Source: Alkalibacterium pelagium (lineage in GTDB: Bacteria > Bacillota > Bacilli > Lactobacillales > Carnobacteriaceae_A). From it: a DNA stretch of 64,000 nt. Both the position numbers and the translations under genes were made by a program. How positions within the stretch are numbered: the first letter of the stretch is position 1; each line of letters starts with the position of its first letter. Location: the NCBI RefSeq assembly GCF_900109325.1, contig NZ_FNZU01000004.1, positions 154,979 to 218,978 on the forward strand. The letters run 5' to 3'. Positions 26,533-34,966 of this stretch are shown piece by piece. The notes under the pieces were generated by a model that was not told the origin of the DNA, did no database searches, and saw only the letters and a list, made by a program, of their open reading frames with translations.

Positions 26533-26866
26533 GAGTTATTTCTCCTTTGTGTGAACAGTTTTTAGTTGTACAAATACAGCTGTCTTCATTTGCTGAAAAG
26601 AGAGACATCATTGTATCCATGAATGACGTGATAAAAGCTTCCTTCAGCTCGTAATGATGCCACTGCCCCTGCTTGCTGACCGTTATAATGCCGGCTTTTT
26701 CAAGTACTTTCATGTGGTGAGACAAAGACGGCTGTGTAAAATCAAAATGCTCCAGAATATCACAGGCACACTGGCTGCCGCAGGATAGGATATCAATGAT
26801 TTTCATCCGGTTAGGATCACTGATGGCTTTTAGAATTTTTGAAGTCTCCTGGTAATCCAAATACAT
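26510..26866 (-). CDS. arsR: ArsR/SmtB family metalloid-responsive repressor
   Basis: A 118-residue winged-helix repressor. The helix-turn-helix is at about 45-68 (FTQPSLSHHMKVLEKAGIITV). The metal site helix reads CGSQCACDILEHF at about residues 29-41. This gives Cys29, Cys33 and Cys35, close to the ELCVCDL arrangement of R773-type ArsR. A further Cys cluster at the C-terminus (DSCICTTKNC, about 97-106) is unusual and may add a second site. AAAGGAGGTC precedes the ATG. It heads arsRDA and probably represses from the dyads at 26897-26938. Confidence 0.9.
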   Translation of the reverse strand: MYLDYQETSKILKAISDPNRMKIIDILSCGSQCACDILEHFDFTQPSLSHHMKVLEKAGIITVSKQGQWHHYELKEAFITSFMDTMMSLFSANEDSCICTTKNCSHKGEITHDKTRTI

Positions 26867-26896
26867 GACCTCCTTTAATCAAGTTTGCCATCATTA

Positions 26897-26938
26897 CATA
26901 GATGGCTGTCTATGTAATAAATATAGACAGTCGTCTAT
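26897..26938. promoter_or_regulatory. ArsR operator dyads
   Basis: Two dyads sharing the ATAGA/TCTAT core lie 31-72 bp upstream of arsR: CATAGA-6 bp-TCTATG (26897-26914) and ATAGAC-4 bp-GTCTAT (26923-26938). The paired arrangement and position fit an ArsR-family operator. Confidence 0.65.
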
Positions 26939-27039
26939 GTAATGTCAACTAATCTTTTTTTAAAGAAGCAAAAACTTGTATAACATATTTTATAGCCATA
27001 AAGCCATAAAGCTCATACTAATAGACAAGATTCAGCTTA

Positions 27040-27155
27040 AAACGTTGAGAACTTAGTCTCGATTTCGGTAAGCTCAGTCGAGCAAATGAGGGGACTCTGC
27101 TGAAGATGACTATCTTAGGCAGACTGAACCTCGGATTTCGACTAAATCGAGGAAA
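27040..27155. repeat. Three consecutive hairpins, possible dispersed repeat element
   Basis: Three inverted repeats follow each other between the divergently placed arsR promoter region and the ABC-F terminator. The first is TCTCGATTT-like arms near 27055-27085; the second pairs TCTGC-AAGAT with ATCTT-GGCAGA near 27098-27125; the third pairs CCTCG-ATTT with AAAT-CGAGG near 27129-27153. No gene is present. The style is like the hairpin chain at 584-960, but the sequence differs. Confidence 0.4.
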
Positions 27156-27172
27156 ACATGCCACCGGGTAAA

Positions 27173-27217
27173 CAAAAAACAGCCGACCCAAGAGAATCAA
27201 GTCTCTTAAGTCGGCTG
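27173..27217 (-). terminator. Terminator of the ABC-F gene
   Basis: CAGCCGAC pairs with GTCGGCTG, extended by AAGAGA with TCTCTT, and is followed on the minus strand by TTTTTTG. Confidence 0.85.
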
Positions 27218-27248
27218 ATTATAATTATTTAACGTCAGTCAGGCTGTC

Positions 27249-28877
27249 TTACGCTTCATATAAAGCAGCGACTTGTTTCTGAGCGTCTTTATTTTCAAGG
27301 AATTCATCGTAAGTGGTTTCCGCACGGTCGACGACGCCATTTGGTGTCAGTTCAATGATGCGGTTGGCTACTGTCTGAATGAACTGGTGGTCATGTGAAC
27401 CGAACAGGACAGACCCTTTGAAATCGATCAACCCGTTGTTCAGTGAGGTGATGGATTCCAGATCCAGGTGATTGGTCGGATCATCCAGAACCAGAACGTT
27501 CGCCTTGCTCAGCATCAGCTTGGACAGCATGCAGCGGACTTTTTCTCCACCGGACAGCACGTTGACTTCTTTCAGCACTTCTTCACCGGAGAACAGCATG
27601 CGTCCCAGGAAGCTGCGCAGGAATGTATTATCGTTTTCCTCTTTGGAAGCATACTGACGCAGCCAGTCAAGAATAGTCATTGAGCTGTTGTTGAACTCAC
27701 TTGACGAATCTTTCGGCAGGTAAGCCTGTGAAGTCGTGATTCCCCACTGGAATGACCCAGTATCAGGTTCCATTTCACCCGTGATAATTTTGAATAAAGT
27801 TGTAATGGCGACATCGTTACGGCTGACAAATGCCACTTTATCGTCACGGCCCAGATTGAAGGAAATATTACTTAAGACTTGTTTTCCATCAATTGTTTTA
27901 GACAGATTTTCTACACGGAGCAAGTCGTTTCCGATTTCACGCTCAGGTTTGAATCCGACAAATGGATAGCGGCGTGAAGACGGCTGAATGTCATCCAGAG
28001 TGATCTTATCCAGCATTTTCTTACGAGATGTTGCCTGCTTGGATTTCGATGCATTGGCACTGAATCGTGCAATAAAGGCCTCAAGTTCTTTGATTTTCTC
28101 TTCTTTTTTACTGTTCTGGTCAGCCTGCAGCTTGGCAGCCAGCTGACTTGATTCAAGCCAGAAATCATAGTTTCCGACGAAGAGCTTGATCTTACCGAAG
28201 TCCACATCGACCATGTGTGTACAGACCTTGTTCAGGAAATGACGGTCGTGGGAAACGACAATAACTGTATTTTCAAAATTGATCAGGAATTCTTCCAGCC
28301 AGATAATGGACTGCGTGTCGAGTCCGTTAGTCGGCTCATCTAAAAGCAGGACATCGGGCTGACCGAATAGAGCTTGAGCCAGAAGGACTTTCACTTTCTG
28401 TCCGGCTGTCAGTTCGCTCATCTTCTGGCTATGCAGATTTTCAGGAATACCCAGACCCTGTAGCAGAGTAGTGGCTTCAGGTTCAGCTTCCCAACCGTTC
28501 AGTTCAGCAAATTCACCTTCAAGTTCCGCCACTTTGATGCCGTCTTCGTCAGAGAAGTCCGGCTTCATGTAGATATCGTTCTTTTCCTGAATAATGGCAT
28601 ACAGACGTTCGTGACCCATGATGACTGTGTCGATAACCGTATAGTCTTCGTAGTCAAAATGGTTCTGCTTCAAGACAGCCATACGCTGGTCATTTGGCAT
28701 AGAAACGTCACCAGTCGTTGGAGAAACTTCTCCAGATAAGATTTTAAGGAAGGTCGATTTACCGGCACCGTTCGCACCGATAACGCCATAGCAATTGTCA
28801 TTTGTGAATTTTAAATTGACGTCTTCAAACAGTTTTCTGTCTGAAAAGCGCAAGCTTACATCTGTTACTGTAATCAT
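27249..28877 (-). CDS. ABC-F family ATPase, YkpA/YbiT type
   Basis: A 542-residue cytosolic protein with two ABC domains joined by a basic linker and without membrane spans. ABC-F proteins act on the ribosome as translation factors or antibiotic protection factors. The first Walker A is intact (GANGAGKSTFLK) with signature ELTAGQKVKVLLA. In the second domain the Walker A is replaced by SRNDVAITTLF, a degeneration typical of the YkpA/YbiT group, while LSGGEKVRCMLS and LDDPTNHLD are kept. This subgroup is not the usual source of antibiotic resistance. It is monocistronic with its own terminator. Confidence 0.9.
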   Translation of the reverse strand: MITVTDVSLRFSDRKLFEDVNLKFTNDNCYGVIGANGAGKSTFLKILSGEVSPTTGDVSMPNDQRMAVLKQNHFDYEDYTVIDTVIMGHERLYAIIQEKNDIYMKPDFSDEDGIKVAELEGEFAELNGWEAEPEATTLLQGLGIPENLHSQKMSELTAGQKVKVLLAQALFGQPDVLLLDEPTNGLDTQSIIWLEEFLINFENTVIVVSHDRHFLNKVCTHMVDVDFGKIKLFVGNYDFWLESSQLAAKLQADQNSKKEEKIKELEAFIARFSANASKSKQATSRKKMLDKITLDDIQPSSRRYPFVGFKPEREIGNDLLRVENLSKTIDGKQVLSNISFNLGRDDKVAFVSRNDVAITTLFKIITGEMEPDTGSFQWGITTSQAYLPKDSSSEFNNSSMTILDWLRQYASKEENDNTFLRSFLGRMLFSGEEVLKEVNVLSGGEKVRCMLSKLMLSKANVLVLDDPTNHLDLESITSLNNGLIDFKGSVLFGSHDHQFIQTVANRIIELTPNGVVDRAETTYDEFLENKDAQKQVAALYEA

Positions 28878-29148
28878 TAAATATTTGCCTCGTTTCTTTT
28901 GTACTCTATATTCTCAATAAGTCATTAGGTTTTATTATACCTACTTTTTAGAAAAATGCACTGGTTTAAAGGGTTATTCTTTTCTTTCTGAGAAAAAAAG
29001 ACAAAGCGAGTTCAAATTCTTCCTATATCATGGCTCGTGAGTTATAATAAATAACGTTACAAAATTAGTTCGAATTAGGAATAGTGACCCTCAACGGTCG
29101 TGTTAACAAAGCAGTAATCCGACGATTATAATTTTATTAAAAATATGA

Positions 29149-29164
29149 GGCGTTATATAACGCC
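29149..29164. promoter_or_regulatory. Perfect 16-bp palindrome before the chemoreceptor gene
   Basis: GGCGTTATATAACGCC ends seven bases before the AAAGGAG ribosome binding site. It could be an operator or an RNA hairpin that controls access to the start. It lies in a 308-bp AT-rich gap (28878-29185) otherwise without recognisable content. Confidence 0.45.
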
Positions 29165-29185
29165 CTTTAAAAAGGAGATAAAGGT

Positions 29186-30106
29186 GTGGAGTATGTTGGA
29201 GAGGTAAAAGCACATTCTATTTACGATGAGGTGCTGGTCAAGGCGCTGGAGGACAATTTGGCCATTGTCAGATTTGATACAAACAAACGAGTCACATATG
29301 TTAACGATAATTTTGCACACGCCCTCAAATATAGAAAAGAGGATGTGCTTGGTAAAGAACATAAGACGTTCTGTTTTCCTGATTTCTATAATTCCCCTGA
29401 CTATGTAGAACTCTGGAATAACCTGCTTAATGGCGTAAGCTTCCAGGATAAAATCATGCGTAAAAATGCTTATGGAGAGGTAATTTGGCTTGAAGCTACA
29501 TACTTTCCAATCTATGATGCTCTTGGAAATAGAGTCATCGGGGTGTCAAAGGTTGCGACGGATATAACAGAAAGGCAGTTAAAAATTGAAGCTGTGACCC
29601 AAGAATTACTGGAGCTATCCAAGAGCATGGCTGTGTCTTCGAGAAACGGGATTTCAAAAGGAGAAGATCTGCTTGAAAAAAGTAAGGCCATGATCAGAGA
29701 ATCTAATGACAGTACAGAGAACTTGAGCGAACTACTCAAAAAGAATGAATCGGTCAAGAGTATTGTTAAAACGATTCAGGATATTGCATCTCAAACTAAT
29801 CTTCTGGCACTGAATGCCTCTATAGAGGCTGCACGTTCGGGCAAGTATGGGTTAGGATTTGGGGTCATTGCTGAGGAGGTCAAGCGGCTGTCCAAACAAG
29901 TTCATGAATCTGCAGAAAATATAAAACTTGATGTTCAGGCAGTCACAAATAACATCGATCTGGTTGTAGATGGGAATACACATCTCAAGGAGCATATTGA
30001 ACAAAGTGAAAAAGAAATTCATGTAGCGATCTCTGAATTTAATGGGATCGCTGCTGAATCTGATAAAATAAGCAGACAGGCAGACGAATTAGACACTATA
30101 ATCTGA
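29186..30106 (+). CDS. Soluble PAS-domain chemoreceptor (methyl-accepting protein)
   Basis: A 306-residue protein without membrane spans. A PAS domain occupies about 15-130 (LAIVRFDTNKRVTYVNDNFAHAL, FWLEATYFPIYDALGNRVIG followed by the DITERQ exit). A signalling coiled coil fills about 140-306, with the CheA/CheW-binding hairpin tip IASQTNLLALNASIEAARSGKYGLGFGVIAEEVKRLS. PAS-MCP proteins of this size often sense redox, oxygen or flavin state in the cytosol (Aer-like). The GTG at 29186 follows AAAGGAG by eight bases. No che genes are in the window, so the receptor must couple to a chemosensory array encoded elsewhere. Confidence 0.88.
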   Translation: MEYVGEVKAHSIYDEVLVKALEDNLAIVRFDTNKRVTYVNDNFAHALKYRKEDVLGKEHKTFCFPDFYNSPDYVELWNNLLNGVSFQDKIMRKNAYGEVIWLEATYFPIYDALGNRVIGVSKVATDITERQLKIEAVTQELLELSKSMAVSSRNGISKGEDLLEKSKAMIRESNDSTENLSELLKKNESVKSIVKTIQDIASQTNLLALNASIEAARSGKYGLGFGVIAEEVKRLSKQVHESAENIKLDVQAVTNNIDLVVDGNTHLKEHIEQSEKEIHVAISEFNGIAAESDKISRQADELDTII

Positions 30107-30115
30107 CACATCAAA

Positions 30116-30146
30116 AGGTCCTACCCAAGTAAAATGGATAGGACCT
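30116..30146. terminator. Terminator between convergent genes
   Basis: AGGTCCTA and TAGGACCT form the stem between the chemoreceptor and chromate transporter genes; a short T run follows on each strand. Confidence 0.7.
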
Positions 30147-30177
30147 ATTAATAGTGCTGCAATTCAAGTTCAAGCGT

Positions 30178-31365
30178 TCAGGAGACAATAAAGCCCAAAA
30201 GAATAACTGTCCCCACAATGACAGGCACCGGAACTTTCTTAGTGTATAGTAGAACGAGTGTAAACAGCGTCACAAGCAAATTGTCCCAGGTCGCCCCGCT
30301 CTGCTGGGTGAGGATGACAGCCGCAACAGCGATCAGTCCTCCTGCAACAGCAGTCACTCCTTTCAGAGCGACGCGGAAGCCTTTGACCAGTTTAAGTCTT
30401 TCCCACATCGGATAAACGAAATAAATCAGAAGGACACCGGGCAGGAAAATCCCGATCCCGCCGGCAAGTGCACCAAGAATCTGTGTCAGCACGGTCGGAT
30501 TCTGGACAGCCATCCCGCCAGCATAGGCGCTGAAGCTGAACATCGGACCAGGCATACCCTGAACGAGACCGTACCCAGTCAGAAACTGGTCGCTGCTCAT
30601 GAATGCATTGACATCAACAAGTTCGGTGTACATTAGAGGAATGACGACTTGACCGCCACCAACCACTAAGTATCCGTAACGATAAAAGCGTTCAAACAAG
30701 CTGACGAACTGATTTTCAAACAGAAAGGCAGCAAGCAGGCTTCCTAAAGTAAAGAAAATGAACAAGGCCATATATTTATATGGAGGATTCAGTTTAACTT
30801 TATACCACAGATCTTTCTCGCGCGTAATCGACAGGGTGACCAGTCCACCGATCAAGAAGACCAATGGAAAAATCCAGGCCGATCGTATAAAGTAAGTGGT
30901 TATCGCTCCAAATAGGAACAGAACAAGCGTCAATTTATCGTAGACGACCTTCTTCCCGATTTTGTACGCAGCCAATATGATGAAGCCGACCGCCATCGGT
31001 CCGACATAGCGGAGCACGTCCGGCGAGATGTTCCAGACATCCAGAAACTGGTACAGGAAGGATAAGGTAGTCATGATTGCCAGTGCAGGCAGAGCCCATA
31101 CAAGCATCGTCAGCAGTGCAAGGAGCGGTCCGCCCATTTTATATCCGATGGCGATGATCGTCTGTGTACTGCTCGGACCTGGAAGAAAGGCACACAAAGC
31201 CATCAGTTCCACAATATCTTCCTCAGTCAAATACTCTTTTTTCAGTACCATCTGGTCTGTAAAGACACCGTAGTGTGCTTCAGGTCCACCGAATGCACCC
31301 AGCGAGCAGACCAGAACATCTTTTAGGAATGTCGACCAGGGCACGTTCTTTTTCATTTCACTCAA
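30178..31365 (-). CDS. chrA: Chromate transporter, long-chain CHR family
   Basis: A 395-residue membrane protein of about ten to twelve spans, built from two homologous halves as in full-length ChrA, which expels chromate. The first half carries GAFGGPEAHYGVF and LCAFLPGPSSTQTIIAIG; the second carries YLVVGGGQVVIPLMYTELV and GLVQGMPGPMFSFSAYAGG. The duplicated G-GG and PGP motifs define the family. The start is a TTG at 31365, seven bases after AGGGGG; an ATG three codons later is the alternative. Sulfate or other oxyanions are possible substrates. Confidence 0.9.
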   Translation of the reverse strand: MSEMKKNVPWSTFLKDVLVCSLGAFGGPEAHYGVFTDQMVLKKEYLTEEDIVELMALCAFLPGPSSTQTIIAIGYKMGGPLLALLTMLVWALPALAIMTTLSFLYQFLDVWNISPDVLRYVGPMAVGFIILAAYKIGKKVVYDKLTLVLFLFGAITTYFIRSAWIFPLVFLIGGLVTLSITREKDLWYKVKLNPPYKYMALFIFFTLGSLLAAFLFENQFVSLFERFYRYGYLVVGGGQVVIPLMYTELVDVNAFMSSDQFLTGYGLVQGMPGPMFSFSAYAGGMAVQNPTVLTQILGALAGGIGIFLPGVLLIYFVYPMWERLKLVKGFRVALKGVTAVAGGLIAVAAVILTQQSGATWDNLLVTLFTLVLLYTKKVPVPVIVGTVILLGFIVS

Positions 31366-31419
31366 ATTAATTCCCCCTCAACTAGCTCTTATCAGTATAA
31401 TAAAAAAGCTCCCTTAATA

Positions 31420-31432
31420 GAATAGACTATTC
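31420..31432. promoter_or_regulatory. 13-bp palindrome between divergent chrA and cadD
   Basis: GAATAGACTATTC is symmetric around its central base and lies 55 bp upstream of chrA and 100 bp upstream of cadD. A shared operator is possible; no regulator gene is adjacent. Confidence 0.3.
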
Positions 31433-31531
31433 AATAATTGACATACTTTTTACATGAGCCGGCGTTACTGTAGCTAACGGCATCTGTAACTGATAAACTG
31501 AATAAAACGATTTGAAACTGAGGTGAGCAGA

Positions 31532-32140
31532 ATGGGTGAAGCACTTGTGACAGCGATCTTATCGTATATAGGAACCAGTATTGATCATATTATCGTAATG
31601 GTTCTGTTGTTCAGCCGGACTGACCACAGTAAAAGGGAGTATATCGGTATCATATCTGCCGTTTTCACAGGCTTTACTGTGATTATCCTGATCAGTCTGA
31701 TGGCTCGTTTCGGTCTGCAGTTCGTCCGGCAGGAATGGATCGGATTTCTTGGGCTGATTCCTATTGGCCTGGGGGTACGTGTCTTCTTCAGACCGGCTGA
31801 TGATGAAAAAGAAGCTGAAGAAAAAATATCCGTTTCTTTTTCCAGACATTCCAAACCCTTTGTCGGAGTGTTCTTCCTGATGCTGGCGTTCGGCGGAGAT
31901 AATTTAGGGGTATACATTCCTCTATTTGCCTCGATCGACTGGTATCAGCTGGTTCTGACGCTGATTGTATATTACGCTCTATCGGGAGTCATGCTTGGAG
32001 CTGCTTATAAAATATCAGAAGTGAGACGGATCAACGTGTTTATTGAAAAGTATGAGCGGTGGATTGTATCTCTAGTCTTTATCGCCCTGGGACTGTATAT
32101 TATGGTGGAAAATGAGGCAGTCGGATGGCTGTTCAGCTAG
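31532..32140 (+). CDS. cadD: CadD-family cadmium resistance transporter
   Basis: A 202-residue membrane protein with five or six spans, of the CadD family known from staphylococcal plasmids, where it gives cadmium resistance by export. Recognisable parts are the N-terminal ILSYIGTSIDHIIVMVLLFS (family DN/DH site), GLIPIGLG, and FGGDNLGVYIPLFA near residue 120 with the acidic GGDN motif. The start at 31532 follows GAGGTGAG. It is divergent from chrA and 123 bp upstream of the CoA-disulfide reductase gene. Some CadD-like proteins carry other cations, so the ion is not certain. Confidence 0.85.
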   Translation: MGEALVTAILSYIGTSIDHIIVMVLLFSRTDHSKREYIGIISAVFTGFTVIILISLMARFGLQFVRQEWIGFLGLIPIGLGVRVFFRPADDEKEAEEKISVSFSRHSKPFVGVFFLMLAFGGDNLGVYIPLFASIDWYQLVLTLIVYYALSGVMLGAAYKISEVRRINVFIEKYERWIVSLVFIALGLYIMVENEAVGWLFS

Positions 32141-32263
32141 TCCCTATCCTTTACACAATATTTACACAAAGGCAAAAAAACTTTGATAGCCAGCTATAAG
32201 GGCATCTGTTAAACTAAAAAGGAGACTTAAGTTGGATTTTCATGCACTTTAAGGAGGAAACAA

Positions 32264-33925
32264 ATGAAGATAGTAGTGATTGGATCGGTTGCAGCTGGGA
32301 CATCTGTTGCCGCAAAAGCGAGACGAAATGATGAAACGGCTGAGATTGTCGTATATGAATCTGGAGAAGATATTTCTTACTCAGTCTGCGGGATGCCATA
32401 TTTTTTAGGTGGAGAAGTCGACTCAGTGGACACGCTCATCCCAAGAAATACTCAGTGGTTCAAGAAACGATTTGATTTCGATATCCATACAGACCACCAT
32501 GTCAAAGCAATCCATCCTTCAGTAAAAGAAATTGAAGTGTACAATAAAAAAGAAGGCAAGGGGTTCCGTGAAACGTTCGACAAACTGGTTCTGGCGACAG
32601 GGTCATATTCACTTGCGCCTTCTCCGTTCAGCCTGGATACGTACAGCAATATTTTTCATGTGAAGTCGATGGCTGACACGAAAGCTATTGATGCTTACAT
32701 GAACCAGAATGACATTAAACACGTGACGGTTGTCGGGTCAGGGTTTATCGGTCTGGAAATGACGGAACAGCTGACAGAAAAAGGAATGACCGTGGCAGTA
32801 GTCGAACTGGCGTCTCAGGTCTTTCCTAAAATCGATCCGGATATGGCTTATCATATTGAAAAGAAACTCAAAGACAAAGGCGTTAAGCTGCATTTGAATG
32901 ATAAAGTTCAGACAATAGAGGGCAGCGGAAAGGCGACCGTGCTGAAGACTGATAAAGGCGTAGATATTGAGACAGATATGGTCATCCTGGCTGTCGGTGT
33001 CCGTCCGAACACGTTCCTGACTAAAGAAACAGGAATCAAACTAGGTGAAACAGGGGCAGTAAAAGTTGATGAATTCATGCGCACATCTGTAGAAGATGTC
33101 TATGCAGTGGGAGACGTGGCTGAAAGTTTCCATCGGGTGACAGGACAGCCGATTTATCATCCCCTTGGATCTACTGCCAACAAAATGGGACGTATCGCAG
33201 GGGATCACATGACAGGAGGCAAACTGTCATTCAAAGGAACAATTGGAACCGGCATTTTCAGGTTATTCGACTTGACTGTAGGATATACAGGTCTGTCTGC
33301 TGCAGAAGCTGAAAAATCCGGCTTCGATCCAGTGGTGATCCATAATATCAAGCCCGCACATGCGACATACGTAGGCGGCCAGAATATGATCATCAAAGCT
33401 GTAGCGGATAGAGAGACTGGACGTTTTCTAGGAGCACAAATCGTGGGACCAGAAGGCGTGGACAAGCGCATTGATGTGTTTGCGACCGCCATCACTTTTG
33501 AAGCCAATGCGGAAGACCTCTTCCATCTTGATCTGGCCTATGCGCCGCCATTCAGCACAACTAAAGACCCGGTTATGTACACGGGAATGGTGCTGGAAAA
33601 TGCGAGAGAACAGCTGCCGGTCATGACTCCGGAAGAACTCATCAATCGTCAGAAAAGAGGCGACAAGCTTCAAGTGATCGATGTCCGTTCGCCTAAGCAG
33701 TATGCGAAAGGGCATGTCGATAACGCCGTCAGCATTCCAATGCCTGAATTGCGCAAAGGTGTGGCTGATCTGGACCGCTCACTGCCGACAGTGGTATACT
33801 GCAATAAAGGGGTGACCAGCAACACAGCCCAGAACCTGCTGTTGAACATCGGGTTCAAAGAGGTGTATGTGCTGTCTGGAGGCAACACGAACTTTCACTA
33901 TTATATGGACGCAATCGGAAACTAA
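32264..33925 (+). CDS. CoA-disulfide reductase with C-terminal rhodanese domain
   Basis: A 553-residue flavoprotein. The N-terminal FAD/NAD(P) domains (1-445) have VVIGSVAAGTSVAAKARR, the redox-active single Cys in SYSVCGMPYFLGG (about Cys43), and an NAD-binding VVGSGFIGLEMTEQL. The dimerisation domain follows with DLAYAPPFSTTKDP. Residues about 455-550 are a rhodanese domain whose catalytic Cys is in VVYCNKGVTSN. CoADR-Rhd proteins reduce CoA disulfide or CoA-persulfide and polysulfide. The role is thiol/sulfane-sulfur balance, in keeping with nearby arsenic, chromate and cadmium genes. AAGGAGG precedes the ATG. The aquaporin gene follows after 34 bp, so the two are likely one operon. Confidence 0.92.
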   Translation: MKIVVIGSVAAGTSVAAKARRNDETAEIVVYESGEDISYSVCGMPYFLGGEVDSVDTLIPRNTQWFKKRFDFDIHTDHHVKAIHPSVKEIEVYNKKEGKGFRETFDKLVLATGSYSLAPSPFSLDTYSNIFHVKSMADTKAIDAYMNQNDIKHVTVVGSGFIGLEMTEQLTEKGMTVAVVELASQVFPKIDPDMAYHIEKKLKDKGVKLHLNDKVQTIEGSGKATVLKTDKGVDIETDMVILAVGVRPNTFLTKETGIKLGETGAVKVDEFMRTSVEDVYAVGDVAESFHRVTGQPIYHPLGSTANKMGRIAGDHMTGGKLSFKGTIGTGIFRLFDLTVGYTGLSAAEAEKSGFDPVVIHNIKPAHATYVGGQNMIIKAVADRETGRFLGAQIVGPEGVDKRIDVFATAITFEANAEDLFHLDLAYAPPFSTTKDPVMYTGMVLENAREQLPVMTPEELINRQKRGDKLQVIDVRSPKQYAKGHVDNAVSIPMPELRKGVADLDRSLPTVVYCNKGVTSNTAQNLLLNIGFKEVYVLSGGNTNFHYYMDAIGN

Positions 33926-33959
33926 CCATTCATTCAACTAACGACTAAAGGGAGACAGT

Positions 33960-34688
33960 ATGGAGACTTCAGTATTACAACAATTGACAGGGGAATTTTT
34001 CGGGACGGCCATTCTGATTTATATCGGGAATGGTGTCGTGGCAGGAAACGTACTGAACAAAACAAAATCATTTAATACAGGCTGGCTGCATATCACAATA
34101 GGATGGGGACTGGCTGTAACCATGGCCGTCTATTCAATCGGGTGGCTGTCACCGGCTCATCTGAACCCGGCCGTGACACTGGGTATGGCCTCTGCCGGAC
34201 AGTTCGACTGGGCACTCGTGCTGCCTTATATTCTGGTTCAAATCATCGGTGGTATTCTAGGGGCGACCCTGGTCTGGCTGCATTATTATCCGCATTTTGA
34301 AGAAACTTCGGATGAAGATGCGATCTTAAGTGTCTTCTCCACTTCGCCGGCTATCAAGAAAAATAAATGGAATATTGTGAGTGAAGCGATGGCTACGGCC
34401 TTTCTGGTCTATGCTCTACTGGCATTCACGCAAGGCGAATTTACAGAAGGGCTGAATCCGGTCATCGTCGGTCTGCTGATTCTGACGATCGGGCTGTCAT
34501 TAGGCGGAACGACGGGCTATGCCATCAATCCGGCGCGAGATTTGGGTCCGAGAATCGCGCATGCGGTTCTGCCAGTGGCCAATAAAGGGGCGTCAAACTG
34601 GGCTTACGCCTGGATTCCGGTCCTGGGTCCGTTCATCGGCTCTGTTATCGGAGGGCTTGGTTTCCTGCTGATTACCAGCGTAAGGTAA
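33960..34688 (+). CDS. Aquaglyceroporin (GlpF-type MIP family channel)
   Basis: A 242-residue channel of six spans with two half-helices. The NPA motifs read HLNPAVTLG and INPARDLGPR. The Asp after the second NPA is characteristic of glycerol-conducting channels rather than water-only ones. Such channels pass glycerol and small polyols and also arsenous acid. It follows the CoA-disulfide reductase gene by 34 bp rather than glycerol kinase, so glycerol catabolism is not indicated by context. The ATG follows AAGGGAGACAGT. Confidence 0.92.
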   Translation: METSVLQQLTGEFFGTAILIYIGNGVVAGNVLNKTKSFNTGWLHITIGWGLAVTMAVYSIGWLSPAHLNPAVTLGMASAGQFDWALVLPYILVQIIGGILGATLVWLHYYPHFEETSDEDAILSVFSTSPAIKKNKWNIVSEAMATAFLVYALLAFTQGEFTEGLNPVIVGLLILTIGLSLGGTTGYAINPARDLGPRIAHAVLPVANKGASNWAYAWIPVLGPFIGSVIGGLGFLLITSVR

Positions 34689-34713
34689 ACCCATAATAAT
34701 AAATCATAAAACG

Positions 34714-34755
34714 AACCTTCTTCTAGATGTGTATTGTCTTTAAGGAGGTTTTTTA
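34714..34755 (+). terminator. Terminator after the aquaporin gene
   Basis: AACCTTCT pairs with AGGAGGTT with one mismatch and is followed by TTTTATT. The loop is long (21 bases). It is of moderate strength. Confidence 0.45.
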
Positions 34756-34966
34756 TTAGATGAGGCGTTATGACCTTAGATTGTTTGTATGGACGAACGC
34801 TGGCTTTACAATGAATAGTATCATCATCAAAAAAGACAGCTTATCTTCTGGTGTCTGAACAATCGGTCGTCAGATATAAGAAACATTCTAATAACCTTAT
34901 TAATCTCCAGGGCCCTATATTCTGTTATACTATTGATAAATAGTACAAATCAGAAAGTAGGCGCGT

